Shown here piece after piece: positions 1 to 11,417 of a stretch of 64,000 nucleotides of DNA; the first letter of the stretch is position 1, and each line of letters starts with the position of its first letter. Position numbers and translations under genes: made by a program. Origin of the DNA: Sodiomyces alkalinus F11 (taxonomy: Eukaryota > Ascomycota > Sordariomycetes > Glomerellales > Plectosphaerellaceae); assembly GCF_003711515.1 (NCBI RefSeq), contig NW_021167079.1:5259234-5323233 (forward strand), read 5' to 3'. The notes beneath the pieces are model-generated. The model saw only the letters and a list, made by a program, of their open reading frames with translations. It searched no databases and had not been told where the DNA came from.

Positions 1-1901
1 GATGGCGTGACCGTCGTAGGCATTGAATCGGTGACCTCGGGCGGCATATGGGCCCCAGCCAACGGTTCACCAGAAGCAGGAACGTCCAGACCCGCTCCTG
101 CAGCCTGTTCAAGCTGCCTGATAACAGGTAGCGGAGGGTGTGCTATGGACGGGGCGAGGCTATGATGGGGTTCCCTATCATGGGAGCCATCCAGTGAGGC
201 GATGAGGTCTTCAATCGAGGAGTCGTGGGGAAGCATGGAGTCGGACTGTCCAAACTCGGCATCCGCGGAGTTGTCGGTGAGGAATGGCGCATTAGCCGCC
301 TCCATCAACTCCTCAATGGCGTCTCGCTCTTCAAGAGCGGGCTTTTGTTCGTCCATATTGGGAGTGGGGCTCTCAGGGCTTTGATGACTAGGTGTTGGCG
401 ACCGTTCTTGGTGATCTGGAACTATAGGGGAAGAAGTGACCTCTGCAATCGGCCTGCGGAGAACCGTGTCCGGAACGTTCTCTGCGGAGCTCTCGTTGTA
501 GCTGATCTCGCTTTGGGGAAGGGGAAATGGAGAAGGTACGACCTGCGCAGATTGTTGTGTGGAATCGTGATGATCGATTTGGGTTGCTCGGGCATAAATG
601 GAGGACTTAGACTGGACGGACTTGTAAGAGGACTCTTGCTGGGATGAGGTTTGGGGCACGGCTTCTACAGCAATAACACTGTCTGCGGAGCTCTCAATCA
701 TCGGCCAGTCAGCAGGGAAGTCAGGTTGGGTGTGGAACTGCGGCGTGAAGTTGCGTTGGGTCCCGGTATCGTGGAGCGACTCGTTTAATACGCGCGAGCA
801 GGTATCAGTGGTTGAGAGACTGTTTGAGAGCTTCGTGGGGTCGACGTCTACTTGTTGGTCCTCTCCATCCGGCTGTCGAGAGGGAATCTCCGAATTAGAA
901 CAAGGGGCAGTATCAAACTGGAGAAGCTCCGTCTCGCCGTGAGAAGCTTCGAGACTCGTATCTTCCTGCGAGTCCGGGATAGTCCTCTGACTCTTGGTGG
1001 CTTTGGAGACGGCAGAACCAAGAGCAAGCCTGGCGTCCTCGTCTTCAAGAGCGGAGATGGACTGGGAGTGTGTATCCTGAGATGATATGGAGACGCTGAT
1101 GTACTCGGAGGTGTCAAATACGACTCTGTCGTAAACATCCACAGAGATATCGGGGCGAGAGGTGTTGGTGTTGATGAGGATGTCCGAAGTATCCTCTGTC
1201 AAGGCTCCGTCAGAAGTGAAGGAGAGCGACGCGTCAAGCTTCAGAACCTTGGTCGGCCGGGTGTTGTCCTCGGAAAAGTCCTCGGTCGAAGGACCGGTTA
1301 GAACGGGCGGGCTTTGCGGCGGCTCGGAGTCGATCCGCGGCCTCTTGCGGCGGAGGTTAGGTTGAACCACCAGATGACTACTGTCTGTAGAACAAAGGGT
1401 TACAGAGTTGGGCACCGGCGTAGGTCTTGAAGATACCCGTCTCTTCCGGTCCTTTCGCTCTGCGGCCAGGGCCCTCTTCTTCTGTTGTCGTTCGGCTTTC
1501 TCGAGATTCCACTCGTCTATAGCAGACCGGGTCACGTCTCCGGCCGGGATCAGCAGGGTGTAAGCTTAGGAACGCGGGACCATAGTAAGTAGGGGACTCA
1601 CCCAAGACGGTGCGTATTCCTTTCCTGTCTTAGGATTGTTTGCCCACGCGACTTGGTACCAGGTATTTCCTTTCCTCTCCTTTTCGCCGATAATGCGCCT
1701 GATTTGGTACCAGCCTTCTTCTTCTTGTTCCTCGTCCTTCTCTTGTGATTCGTGGTCTTGGATATCCCGTTCTTCTTCCGTGTCTACGGCTGGATTGTCG
1801 ATCGTCTGAGAAAGCAGATGCTCGGACGTTGTCCGCCCGGTCATTGGAGGGAGGGATGTAGTAGTAGGGATGACAACCGGGGGAGCTAAGGCCTGGGTCA
1901 T
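1..1901 (-). CDS. Chromodomain protein, C-terminus beyond window edge
   Basis: Seen: a start at 1901 opens a frame whose residues about 63-103 form a chromodomain (WYQIRRIIGEKE, then WYQVAWANNPKTG, then YAPSW). After about 1565 the same frame stays open to base 1, giving over 500 further codons rich in Ser, Thr, Glu and Gln; it begins PAGDVTRSAIDEW, which looks like the third part of the chromodomain. Known: chromodomains bind methylated histone tails, so a heterochromatin role is likely; Neurospora CDP-2 is one candidate relative, unproven. Odd: a TAA (about 1568-1566) lies between the two parts. A GTGAGT donor follows YAPSW, but the nearest acceptors leave the wrong phase; only an in-frame 90-base intron (1601-1512) closes it, deleting PAGDVTRSAIDE. 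The third aromatic-cage position appears to be Asn. The 5' end is uncertain: basic residues continue upstream of 1901 in frame to a stop near 2013, so an earlier exon may exist. Confidence 0.6.
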
Positions 1902-2080
1902 GACCTTGTGTGCGATTCGTGGAGGATTGGGTCCTGGTGCCCGCGGCCGGCTTGTTGCCTTGCGAGGCTGGAGTTGCCGTCCGCGTCGGGGTCCGAAGGG
2001 GTAGTTAAATGGTCAGCCTCAGAGCTTCCCCAAGCTCGGCTGAGGTGGCGTCGACCAATCACACGTAATTGTCGCGCCAT

Positions 2081-3113
2081 GGGGTAGGTTGTACCCTTGT
2101 GGAGACAGGTACCGTAGGTACCTTATGGAGTAGGTAGGTACCTAGAACTGTACAAGGTACCTTAGGTACTGAGTAAGGTCTCAAGATCCCTTGCCACGAT
2201 TGTCGAAGGAACCGAGATAGGACCTACTAGTAATCAACTACCAACCTGCTCTGGAAGAACACGAAATCCGAACTTTCGCTCGTCAGGTAATTAGGTGGTA
2301 GCTTAAGAACCTTGTCTCCGCTCAAGCGACGGTGCTTGGCTGTTATGTGATACCTGGATGATAGCAAGGGGTGCTGAATCTGGTGGCGGAAGCGCGGTTA
2401 GACTGGGCAACAGAGGGTTTGTTCTTTGAGACCCGACAAATGATATGACGAAGAGGAAGCAAATCGTGTAAAGAGCCAGACAAGCACGTGTCAAAGATGG
2501 GACAGGGAGCTCAGAGAAGACGGGAAGAAAGGGTGCCTTAATATATCGAGAGGTTTTCCTTGTGGTCTCTAATCTATGCTGCTCGCCAGGTCGAGATTCC
2601 CTTTTTTCCCCATTCGTTGAGTAGAAAGGACAATGGCAACCTTCATAAGGTAGCCATAGCCCAATTACCTAAATGGACAATAGAGTCACCCTGAACAACG
2701 GAACCCGGTTCAAGACTCGGAAAGAGGCGTGGGCAACGACTTGGCAAACAAGGTGACTCTTCAACATGACTGACAAGTCAGCGATATGGGTTTCGCACAA
2801 GAAATAGCCTGCCTTTGCTCTATTTTTCGTGTATCAAGGGTTGTATGCTAAACTGTCGTTCTTCTATCATCTCGTCTCAATCCGGGATCCCAAATCCTCT
2901 CACAATGCCCCCCCCCCCCCCAAAAAAAAAAAAAAAAACCCCCCACCCCAAATGCACCAGACCGATCCGCCAAGCGAACAATTGAACATATATGAGTCCT
3001 TACATAGCTCATCGTAGATCCCTCTATATCGCTCGCAGGAGAGAATACGTCGTATAAGGCCGCAAGCGCAAGAAATAGAGCGAAGAAAAGAAAAACAATA
3101 AGGCTACAACGAT
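2081..3113. other. Intergenic: AGGTAC repeats and C14/A17/C6 tract
   Basis: No gene supported. 2108-2170 holds a dense cluster of GGTACC/TAGGTA motifs. 2908-2944 is a homopolymer block (14 C, 17 A, 6 C) that lies within about 210 bases after the aspartokinase stop and so may be in its 3' UTR. The open frame on the minus strand at 2494-2303 resembles a signal peptide but has no ATG. Confidence 0.6.
2908..2944 (-). repeat. Homopolymer block, T17G14 on the minus strand
   Basis: Read on the minus strand this is G6-T17-G14, starting about 170 bases after the aspartokinase stop codon. It resembles the T9G28 tract after MID1 at 14030-14066. Exact run lengths are prone to sequencing error. Confidence 0.9.
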
Positions 3114-5001
3114 CTACTCGAGGAAGGTAAACAGATGAGTATGAAGGATATTCATGGCTCTCGTGGCCTCCCGGGCATCGATGACACATGAGATGTTGAT
3201 CTCGCTCGCACCTACAAGTTGTCAGATTATGGCGGCTCCGGACTTAGGCAGCTACCAACGCCTAAGCCAGCGATGGGGAGTTAGGACACTAACCTTGAGA
3301 GATCATTTCCAGATTGACGTTGTGTTCGCCCAATGTCGAGAACATGCGTCCAGCGATACCGACCATGTTCTTCATCTCGGCACCGACCAGACTCAAGATA
3401 GCCATGTCATGTAGGATGCTCACATCACCACACTCCTCCAGCTCAAGGCGTGCTTTATCGAGATGACCGGCCTCAGAGTTGCCAGCGTGGATGGCCATGG
3501 AGACGTGGACCTCGCTGGTGGAGATGAGATCCACGGAGATCTGGTGCCTGTCGAGGATGGAGAAAACGCGAGCAAAGAAGCCGTGGGATATAGACCTCTT
3601 GTTGGAGTGGACGTTGATTACCGAGATCTTGTCCTTGATGGTCACCGCCGTGGGGCGCTTGGGCTTCTTCCGCTGCGCCGGGTCGGACCACACGGAGCGC
3701 TGAATCTGGTGGCCCGCGGTGAGGACCGGGTCCGGGATAACGATGGTACCGATACCCGTCGGGTTCTTGACGTTCTTGATCCTGATTGGGATGGGCGGGT
3801 TGGCGTAGATAACCTGGTCCATCGTGAGATGGTGGATGACCTCGGAACCGTAAAAGGTCAGCTCGGCCGCCTCAGCGGGCGTAATGGAGGCCAACAGCCG
3901 CGCAGTGGGCACTTTGGTTGGGTCGGCCGTGAAAATGCCATCCACCTCCTTCCACACCTGCAATTCGTCCGCCTTGAGGCCCACGGCGCAGAGCGCGGCG
4001 CAGAGGTCAGTGTAGCCACGACCAATATCGCCGTCGATGAGGCTGCCCGGCACGTTGCCGAAGAACCCAGTGACGACAGGCACCTTGTGCCCACAAGCCA
4101 ATACCTTTTTTCGGAACACAGCCGTGGTCTCCTGGTAAAAAGCGGTGTCCAACCTGGACGATGCGCAATAATGCAGAGAATCGCTGAGATCAACATACGC
4201 CGCGTCGACTCCATTGTCCCTAAGCATGGCGGACATGAACCGACAGCTCAGCTTCTCGCCAAAGCTGATGACACGGTCTTTGGACCTCGCATTGACTTCG
4301 AGCTTGAAGCGTTTCGCAGCAACAACGTACTCGATGAGTTCCTGGCACTCGGCCTCGATGTCTCGAGATAACTCTGCCCGCAAGTCCGGGTCCTGGATAA
4401 AGGACTGCACGGCGTTGACATGCTCGCTGCTGATTTCAAGGATCAGGCTTTTTACCTGATCCACTAGGCTTTGCTGCAAATCCTCGTCAGAACTGGCCGC
4501 GGCAATGGTTTTCAGTTTGTTGAAGACGCCGAGAAGGCTTAAATGAAGAATGTTAGCTAGATGCCCTTGATCGCAAACGGGACGTTGTCGAGTAGTGGCT
4601 GTCATAAGGATATGTAGCCAGAAACAAACGTGTGAGTGACTCACCGGCTGGTGGTGCCCTCGGCCTTTTTGCCAGTACTCCTGGCCGAGCAGACGACGAC
4701 GACTCTATGCTCAGACAAATTTGCCCTAATTTCCAGGGTCAGAATTGAGATGTGGTTTAGGGAGGCGAGAGAACGTCAACTTAAGGACGGGCTAGGTGTT
4801 GTTCACTTTACTATGTCAAGCGCGATCTAGTTTGAGGGTTGTTAGCTCATAAGCCCTTCGTTTCCTCATCATTACAAGCTGAAGCGAGAGAGAATGAATG
4901 ACTGAACAAACCTTGTCAGGGAACTTGCCCACACTCGTGCCGCCAAACTTCTGGACTATCCATCCATAGTCGGATGAGTTGCCGAGTAATTGGGTGCCCA
5001 T
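3114..5001 (-). CDS. HOM3: Aspartokinase (aspartate kinase)
   Basis: Phosphorylates L-aspartate, the first step to threonine, methionine and isoleucine; cytosolic. Five exons: 5001-4912, 4826-4807, 4725-4645, 4537-3294, 3211-3114, giving 510 residues, close to the fungal family length. The N-terminus carries the kinase signature VQKFGGTSVGK. VVVVCSARSTGKKAEGTTSR follows in exon 3. The C-terminus has two ACT modules (starting near ISVINVHSNKRSISHG and AILSLVGAEMKNMVG) that normally bind the inhibitor threonine. Exon 2 has only 20 bases (IALDIV plus two bases) and is needed to restore the frame and the family sequence FPDK-IALDIVKANLSEHR. All exon phases close. A perfect TGACTCA (Gcn4/CPC1-type site) lies at 4637-4643, at the 5' end of intron 3; its role is not shown. 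Confidence 0.95.
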
Positions 5002-6539
5002 GATGAGCCGGCCAGGGTAATATGTTGGCCCACGATGCTACACGTCGCCAGTCACCTCCGTCCGTAGCTCAATGGTAATCCAAGTAAGCGAGGAGATGTG
5101 AACGGGGCCGATGGTGGGGTTGAAAGCTAGTGATGTGATTTCAAGGCCGTTGAGTGCACTTCAACTTATTCGCCTAGTTCTCAGTACGTATTTTCAGGAC
5201 GTGGTCCGTCAGGAATTCTCGGCCGAGGGTGAAGTTGACCCGGACTGGCGGTAGCTAAAAGAAAAGACAGAAGACGCCGTTGAACGACGAAATCGGGGAA
5301 GAGGCACCACTTGTGCTTTAAGCTACCGAGTCAACAACGGGGCCGGTCTCCGGCAATTCGTCACGCCTCTGTGTTAGTCACTAAATTTTTACTTGAAAAT
5401 TTTCTTTGTACCTTTTTTTATTGCCCTTTCTTGTCAACACAAAGTCCTTTGGGCTTCACTACCTACGACGGTTCTGTTGTCTCCGGATCCACCGATGTTA
5501 ATTCGTGCGTGTGCCGAGTCTACTGAGTCGTGCCGAGAACGGAACTGGACGCCATAGGTACTTACTTGAGGGTACTTGTGAAGATGTACCTATGCGTGTG
5601 ATTTCTGATGGTCAAGCACCTCAGTCTGCACGAACCATTTGTACTTTGGAGAGACGCAGTCCAGTGGGTCCGTAAGGTAAGGTACCGTACCTTAGGTAGT
5701 ATCCGTAGCTGCTGAGTCGGCAACGGCAGAACCGTCGCCGACCAGGAGAATTACGCACTACCTTACCTTACCTTACCTTACAGTAGGGATACCGATAAGT
5801 ACCTACCTTAGGTACAGAGCTGACATGATATTGTAGGTATCCTATTGTATTGTCGCCCATCATGGAAGCTTCAACCTTGGAGGGGTCAACAGGATAGAAA
5901 GAGACTACGAACGAAGTAAAAGCATTTCCCGCTACCTCTGTGTTTTTACGATATTTCAGTCAAGATCAACATTATAGATACCATGAAAGAGTTATCTGCA
6001 TTCATTACACTTACTTGGTGAGAATGGTAGTCAGCTGGCAGTGATAAACCGTCCGCCGTTCCTACCCAAGGACCATATAGAGCCCATATAGACGAGGTGC
6101 CGATGCAAAGGTATCCCACCCAACCCATGAATCCCAACGCGTCTCAACCCTCACCAAATTTTCAGAGGGGTCACAAAATCCCGACCACATATACATAGAA
6201 CGCCAAGTGAGATCTGACTCCGAGAAACAGCCCGCCAACCAACCAAACGGGGAAACCTCCATACACCCAAACCTGGCTCAGCTTACGACGGACATCAACC
6301 CCGACGTCCCAGTTCCCAAAACTAACGGTAGTAATTTTGCTCGTGTCCCTCAGTCATACAGTCGTTCCATCGTGCTGTCATAGTCACACCGTTCGAAGTC
6401 GCATACAAAAGCAGCTCTGGTCAACGCACCAGACCTCCCCCAAAAGAGCTTCGTGATGACGCCATGCCGCGGCGCAATGACACCTTCACATAATATTAAC
6501 AACACAACACAAGCTCACCTCCCCGAGAAGCATCCCGCG
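5002..6539. other. Intergenic: aspartokinase promoter, CCTTA repeats
   Basis: Contains the promoter of aspartokinase and the 3' region of the RFX gene. AGGTAC-type motifs cluster at 5555-5580, 5675-5700 and 5795-5830. A pentanucleotide array (CCTTA, four copies plus flank) runs 5758-5781. No coding frame resembles a protein. Confidence 0.6.
5758..5781. repeat. CCTTA pentanucleotide tandem repeat
   Basis: Four perfect copies of CCTTA in a row, bounded by CTA and CAG. The unit is also half of the dispersed TACCTTAGGTA motif nearby, so it may have arisen from it by slippage. Confidence 0.85.
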
Positions 6540-9006
6540 CTATTGCTCGACCGCTGGTGCAGGTAGGAGCGCCTGATCATCATCGCCCTGTGGAAAAGTG
6601 TATTTTTCCATGGGAAACTCCTCGTCAGGCGTGCGGATGCCGATTCCACTATCGTCCGGATTCGTCGACCCGCCAAGTCCTGCGTGTTCTGACTGGGTTA
6701 TCGAGGGTGCTGATGGGAAGGGAGCCTTGTCGGGTTGTGCTTGTGACAGGTTAGAAAAGTTGAAATCGTCGCTGCCACTGCTATAGCGCGATCCCTGGCC
6801 CCGCGTCGTGTTCTCCTTGACCTCATCTGTTGTCTTTATTGGCAAGTCCCTCGACGACTTCATCTTCATGAATCCGCCCTTCTCGGCAAGGAACGACACC
6901 ATTTCGTCGAGCCAGCACTTGGTCACCCACCAGGTCCCGAAGCTCTTTCCCTGCGCCATAGTGAGATCTCTCATCACTGCTGTTCCGACCCGCTGGACTC
7001 CATAAACGAGGTCGGAAGGTTGTGCGAACGGGAATCGCTCCGGAAGCGACTTGAGCAATGCAACCCATCGATCCAGCACGTTCTCCGTCGATGAGTCTGT
7101 AGCGCCTTCAGTCTGGGTCCCTTTCCGTGCAGCAATATCCCCGTACACCGTCAGGCATTCCACCTCCCACGGCACGTCTTGAGGGTCCACCAGATCTCGA
7201 ATTTGGGAGACCATGAGATTGACCAAGTCGTCCATCGCCCTCGTGGGTACTGATTCGGCCACTTTCCTAACCGACACCATAGTGATCCAATCCAGGTACA
7301 TTTGGTCCCGGTTGGCTGGGTTGGAAAGCATGTTCGCCGCCGCATGGGCTGTGATGTTGACCTTGAGTGCCCTGTCAAGCAGAGCCGAAAACAGTGTGGC
7401 GGGTGCTTCCTTTGCCCTTGCAACATGTAGCGGTTGTCCCTGGAAAGCCTCCCTGATATGGGGGACTAGTCTCACAGAGATACTGCGTAGAGTATCCATC
7501 ACCGGCTTTGGCACTACTTGAAGTGTGAGCGCCGCCACGATCTGCATCATGCGTTGGTATAAAACGAAGTCACATTGCTCAATCCAAGGCGCGATGTCGG
7601 GGTGGCTGAATAGCTTCTGGACTGGCATTGTGAGAGTGCCTTGGAATGACGTATAGAGATGAAACAGTGTCTTTTCTTTGCAAAACCGGACGCATTCGAC
7701 GAGTGAGGTGCAGTGAGATCGATAGAGAGCAGAGAGACTCTTCGCTGCGTCGGGGTCCGTCCCGTCAGGCAAGAAGGGTTCGATGCGAGGTAGGGCGAGA
7801 GGCTCCGCGTTGTTAAACCCGGAGTCTTCATGTTCCGACGGGAAGCTGAGTTCTAGAGAAACCTTAGTCGCGGATGTGTGCAACTGATCGGCAGATGTGA
7901 GTTCGGGAACACTGTAAAAGCTGTGAGATGACGAGTGCCTCTTTGGCCGCACGATGGGACTTTGGCTGCGTCGCGCACGTGCACTCGTTGTCGCCTGCGG
8001 TCTCTTCTCGGATGGCCCGGCCCCTGGAGTCTTGCTGGGGACTGTGCTTGTGCTGCGGGCCAAGTTGGATACCGTTGATGTGATGGGAACCGGAACCTCT
8101 GATTCCCGCAAATCTGGTTGATCATCAACTAGATGGAAGTTCACATAATGGTACTTCGACTCGCCGCGGACACCTAGGCGTCTTGTCTTCAAGCCAGGGA
8201 ATAGAACGCGGACAAGCTTGCCGAAACTCGCCGGATTAAGCACGGTAATCCGCTCGGTCGCGCACCGAGACGCGTAATTGGCATACACGCGACCTCGAGG
8301 AACCGAGCCCTTTCCCTTGGAGCATACTGAGTTGATCCAGAGCATGGCAAAAACCTGCCGTGTCCGTTCCGAATTTGGACCTCTCTCGTTGCCGTGCAGC
8401 TCCTTCGCCACTTCCTGCAAGTTCCGGTGCTTGTTCGCGTTGAATAGATGGCGCATTTCTAACTCATTATTCGCACTTGATTTGGCCGCTGCGGACTTGA
8501 CCACGGCGGGACCGCTAGCCATCGAATCGCGGTCGTCCATATCATCCCGATCCAACATTTGGCTATCCTCTGGAAAGCTGTTGGTCACCATGCTGTCGCT
8601 AGGTTGAGAATGGCTCGGCATTGACTGTTGATTGAACGATACGGAATGGTTGATGTGGCCATGGGCTGCCGGGGCTATCGGGTACTCGCGAATGCTTTGC
8701 ATGTGCGATGCGGCTTGCAGCATCATGGTCTCAGATGATAGCCGTGGTGCTGGTGCTATGGGCTTAGGATGCCCTTGGTCGTTGTTAACCCACTGGGCGG
8801 AGTAGATCTCCTCGGCATCAGTATAGTTCGGTTGCTCAAGGCCCGGTTGCGTGGTAACAGAGGCTGTCGAGCCTCGAGATTGCGGCCTCTTCCTCATTAG
8901 ACCCGGTGCAGTGGGGTCTATGGGTAAGGGCATCAGCATGGGGATACGGGATCACCAAAAAGGACGACTCAATACATTTGGATTGATTTGCCTTACCTTG
9001 TTCCAT
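6540..9006 (-). CDS. RFX1: RFX-family transcription factor
   Basis: A winged-helix RFX DNA-binding domain lies at about residues 155-265: RHLFNANKHRNLQEVAKELH, FAMLWINSVCSKGKGSVPRG, and the signature FPGLKTRRLGVRGESKYHY. The rest matches the long alpha-helical C-terminal region of fungal RFX proteins (CPCR1 of Acremonium, Crt1/Rfx1 of yeast), followed by a Ser/Gly-rich acidic tail. The preferred model has a 10-base first exon 9006-8997 (MEQ plus one base), a GTAAGG...CCCATAG intron, and exon 2 8917-6540, giving 795 residues (MEQDPTAPGLMRKRPQ). The alternative is an unspliced start at ATG 8939 (MLMPLPIDPTAPG). Such proteins act in the nucleus on DNA-damage, morphology or secondary-metabolism genes. 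It is divergent from YOP1. Function is by family; the first exon is inference. Confidence 0.88.
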
Positions 9007-9962
9007 ACTACTGCGACCTTGGCACCTTGAGTGTGGTAGCAGAATGGCAAGAATAACAATTGCTAGCCGGCGCGATAGCCAGTATAAAATGTACCAGACA
9101 ATCGCATGAACGTGAAGTAATAGGCGAGAGAAGCAATTCTCTAGGCGCTTCTTGACGGGCGACACCAGACGGCAATAGAAAGTGTGCTGTGCGCCCTCGT
9201 CGGCGATGCTGTCTGGCGAGAAGGTGTGAGGGTGAGGAGAGAAAAGTGATGTTTTGGCGCGGCGTGAAGTTGTTGTTGTTGCTCGGTAACCAAACTTTTT
9301 AAACTGATTGGTTGGCGCCCGTCTAAATGGGCCCAATATCGTGTGGCTGGAATCACGTGATCCTTACGCTACTGTGAAAATGGAATGTTCCCCACCCATC
9401 TCATCTCAGTGCCTACGTAACCCCTAACCCCATATTTCAGAGCTCGCCTATCTTATCATTTCTTGCACTCGAACCTCGAGGATGTTAGCGGGACGAATGT
9501 TACAATCTGAAAGCTGGTACCTCTAGGAACCAAGTAGTTTCACCCATTTACGAAGTAGATCTGATTGAAGTATACCGTTCATCTGCTAGCCGCTTTGTCC
9601 TACCCATCCGAGGCCTGACGCAAGGGCAGGAAAACACGTCGTCATCCACCCTCTTCTTCACTTCGTCACTGAGCTACCTATCAGCTGCTAAATTCCGCCA
9701 TCAACTAATACACCGCTGGTCGCAAAATCATCTCACCGTCTTAAGTACAGTACGCTCTCAAAGATCAGTGCTTGCCCATCAATATCCGCTCGATCACCGA
9801 ATACCCTAGCTGCTTGTTTCAGACTTGTTGTTATTCATCTTCATGTTCGTATCTCCGTCGGAAACCGTTCTCTAGGTTCTATTCTCCTGATAAGTCCTGT
9901 GCTTAACACTCCTCTAGCTCCAAGCCTCCAACGACCGCATTTTCGCATCTAGAACGTTCAAC
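9007..9962. promoter_or_regulatory. Shared promoter region, RFX (-) and YOP1 (+)
   Basis: 956 bases between the two divergent start codons. No conserved coding frame; the open frame at 9336-8836 (minus) has no family resemblance. It ends in a pyrimidine-rich leader before the YOP1 ATG. I can identify no specific factor sites. Confidence 0.5.
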
Positions 9963-10755
9963 ATGTCTGCCCAAGACCGCTTCCAGCACTATATTCGCCA
10001 GCTCGATGGAGAGGTAATTATCCGTCTTCTACACATTCCCGAAGTGACCGCGTTATTCGGTCTGGTGTGCACTGCTAACCAGGAATGGCGACGATCCAGC
10101 TTTCCAAATACCCCGCCCTGAACAACCTCGAGAAAACCACCAACATTCCCAAGGCATATGGTGCTGTCGGTCTCGCGGCCCTCTACTTCTTCTTTATCAT
10201 CTTCAACCTTGGTGGACAGCTTCTCACCAACTTGGCTGGTTTCGCAATTCCGTGTTACTACTCGATCCACGCCCTGTTTTCGGCGGACAAGGAAGATGAT
10301 ACACAGTGGCTTACCGTAAGCTGTCTCCATACTGGTTTTGCAACGCCGCTTTCTTTCCTCGCTAATACGCTTTCTAGTACTGGGTTGTCTTCTCTTTCCT
10401 CACGTAAGTGCTAGACCATATGCTTCGTATTCTTTTGAAGTTTTGTGCCATTGACTCATCGTTCTGCTCTCTAGCCTTGTTGAAAGCTTCGTCAACGTCA
10501 TCTACTGGTTCCCGTTCTACTTCACCTTCAAGTTCATTTTCCTGCTCTGGCTGTCCCTCCCGGTGTTCCGGTATGTTGAGCTGGATTCTTCCATGATTCT
10601 TGCGTCTGCGGGCTACGGGCTAACTGCAAACTAGGGGAGCCGACCTCGTGTTCCATAACTTTATGGCCCCTATGCTGTCCAAGCACTTCGCCAACTCGTC
10701 CTCGACCGCGTCCGGCCTTCGTGCCAAGGCTCAAGGCCTCGACAAGAGCGAGTGA
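9963..10755 (+). CDS. YOP1: YOP1, DP1/TB2/HVA22-family ER membrane protein
   Basis: Curves tubular ER membranes together with reticulons and Rab-type GTPases. Five exons: 9963-10013, 10100-10315, 10378-10403, 10475-10570, 10635-10755, giving 169 residues, normal for the family. Conserved parts: LSKYPALNNLEKTTNIPKAY before the first hairpin, hydrophobic hairpins YGAVGLAALYFFFIIFNLGG and LLTNLAGFAIPCYYSIHAL, the motif DDTQWLTYWVVFSFLT, then FVNVIYWFPFYFTFKFIFL. Exon 3 has only 26 bases but its phases fit. Exon 2 begins at CTTTCC (10100), not at the earlier CAG at 10083, because only that keeps the ELSKYP frame. The gene faces away from the RFX gene. Confidence 0.95.
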
Positions 10756-11417
10756 AGATATCTGCATCAAGACCTGACAGGCATGCCGCTGTCTTCTACC
10801 TAGAGATCACAGCCTGAGGGCTGCTCGGCATGTGTCGCTCTCACGCGATTCTTTGGAGAGCAGGACCTCCAATGATCTTTTATGAATTGGCATGATGAAT
10901 TGGCCTTGCTAGTTAGGGTAATGTATTGTGCGACGGTGGACAACAGGTGATGACTTTGCCATACTGTGGCCCGGGATACCAGACGGCCTAAGTATACGCA
11001 GGAGTTCCGATTACACCCTATCAAATTGTATTTTACACTCTGATTAGGATCCTTGATTACGCAATGGGAGTATCTTGAGAATAGCCTCTGCAACTACGTA
11101 TCACGTTCACAAAGAGTTGAAAGTTGCCGTTCCTTTATACCCGCACTCGAATGCCATCAATCTGCTCGTCGGAGACTATCGTCGTGACGACAAACCTAAG
11201 GATCTCTGACAAGCTAATTCTCTACATTGGCAGACGGAGTTATGGGTACTAAAAGGAATCAAGCCTGCAAATGCATCATGAGGTTCTTGCGTCTTTTATT
11301 GTTTTTGCGTCATTGGAAGTACGAATATTATAATATGAACAGAAGAAGTAGAGGCTTATAAAGGAAGCAGGCAAGACTCAGGATAAAAAGAAGGGAAATA
11401 GTGGCAAAAAGTTATGT
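10756..11417. other. Intergenic after YOP1 and downstream of tRNA-Phe
   Basis: Nothing recognisable apart from the TTTTT pol III stop for the tRNA at 11406-11410 (read on the minus strand). The open frame at 11093-10800 is not conserved-looking. Confidence 0.5.
11406..11410 (-). terminator. RNA polymerase III T5 terminator of tRNA-Phe
   Basis: TTTTT on the minus strand, 7 bases after the discriminator base of the tRNA. Confidence 0.7.

Noticed and set aside
2303..2494. Possible small secreted peptide (hydrophobic N-terminus, ERRQ near the end) on the minus strand
   Set aside because: The frame begins at TTG, with no ATG found upstream, and has no splice support.
2829..3189. Frames across the C/A homopolymer block with poly-Pro/Lys or poly-Phe/Gly
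   Set aside because: Products of the homopolymers; the true minus-strand coding frame there is the last aspartokinase exon.
3463..4371. 302-codon plus-strand frame opposite aspartokinase
   Set aside because: Antisense shadow; the minus strand encodes a clear enzyme.
8836..9336. 166-codon frame upstream of RFX on the minus strand
   Set aside because: Overlaps the RFX start in another phase, with no family resemblance; it covers the promoter and leader.
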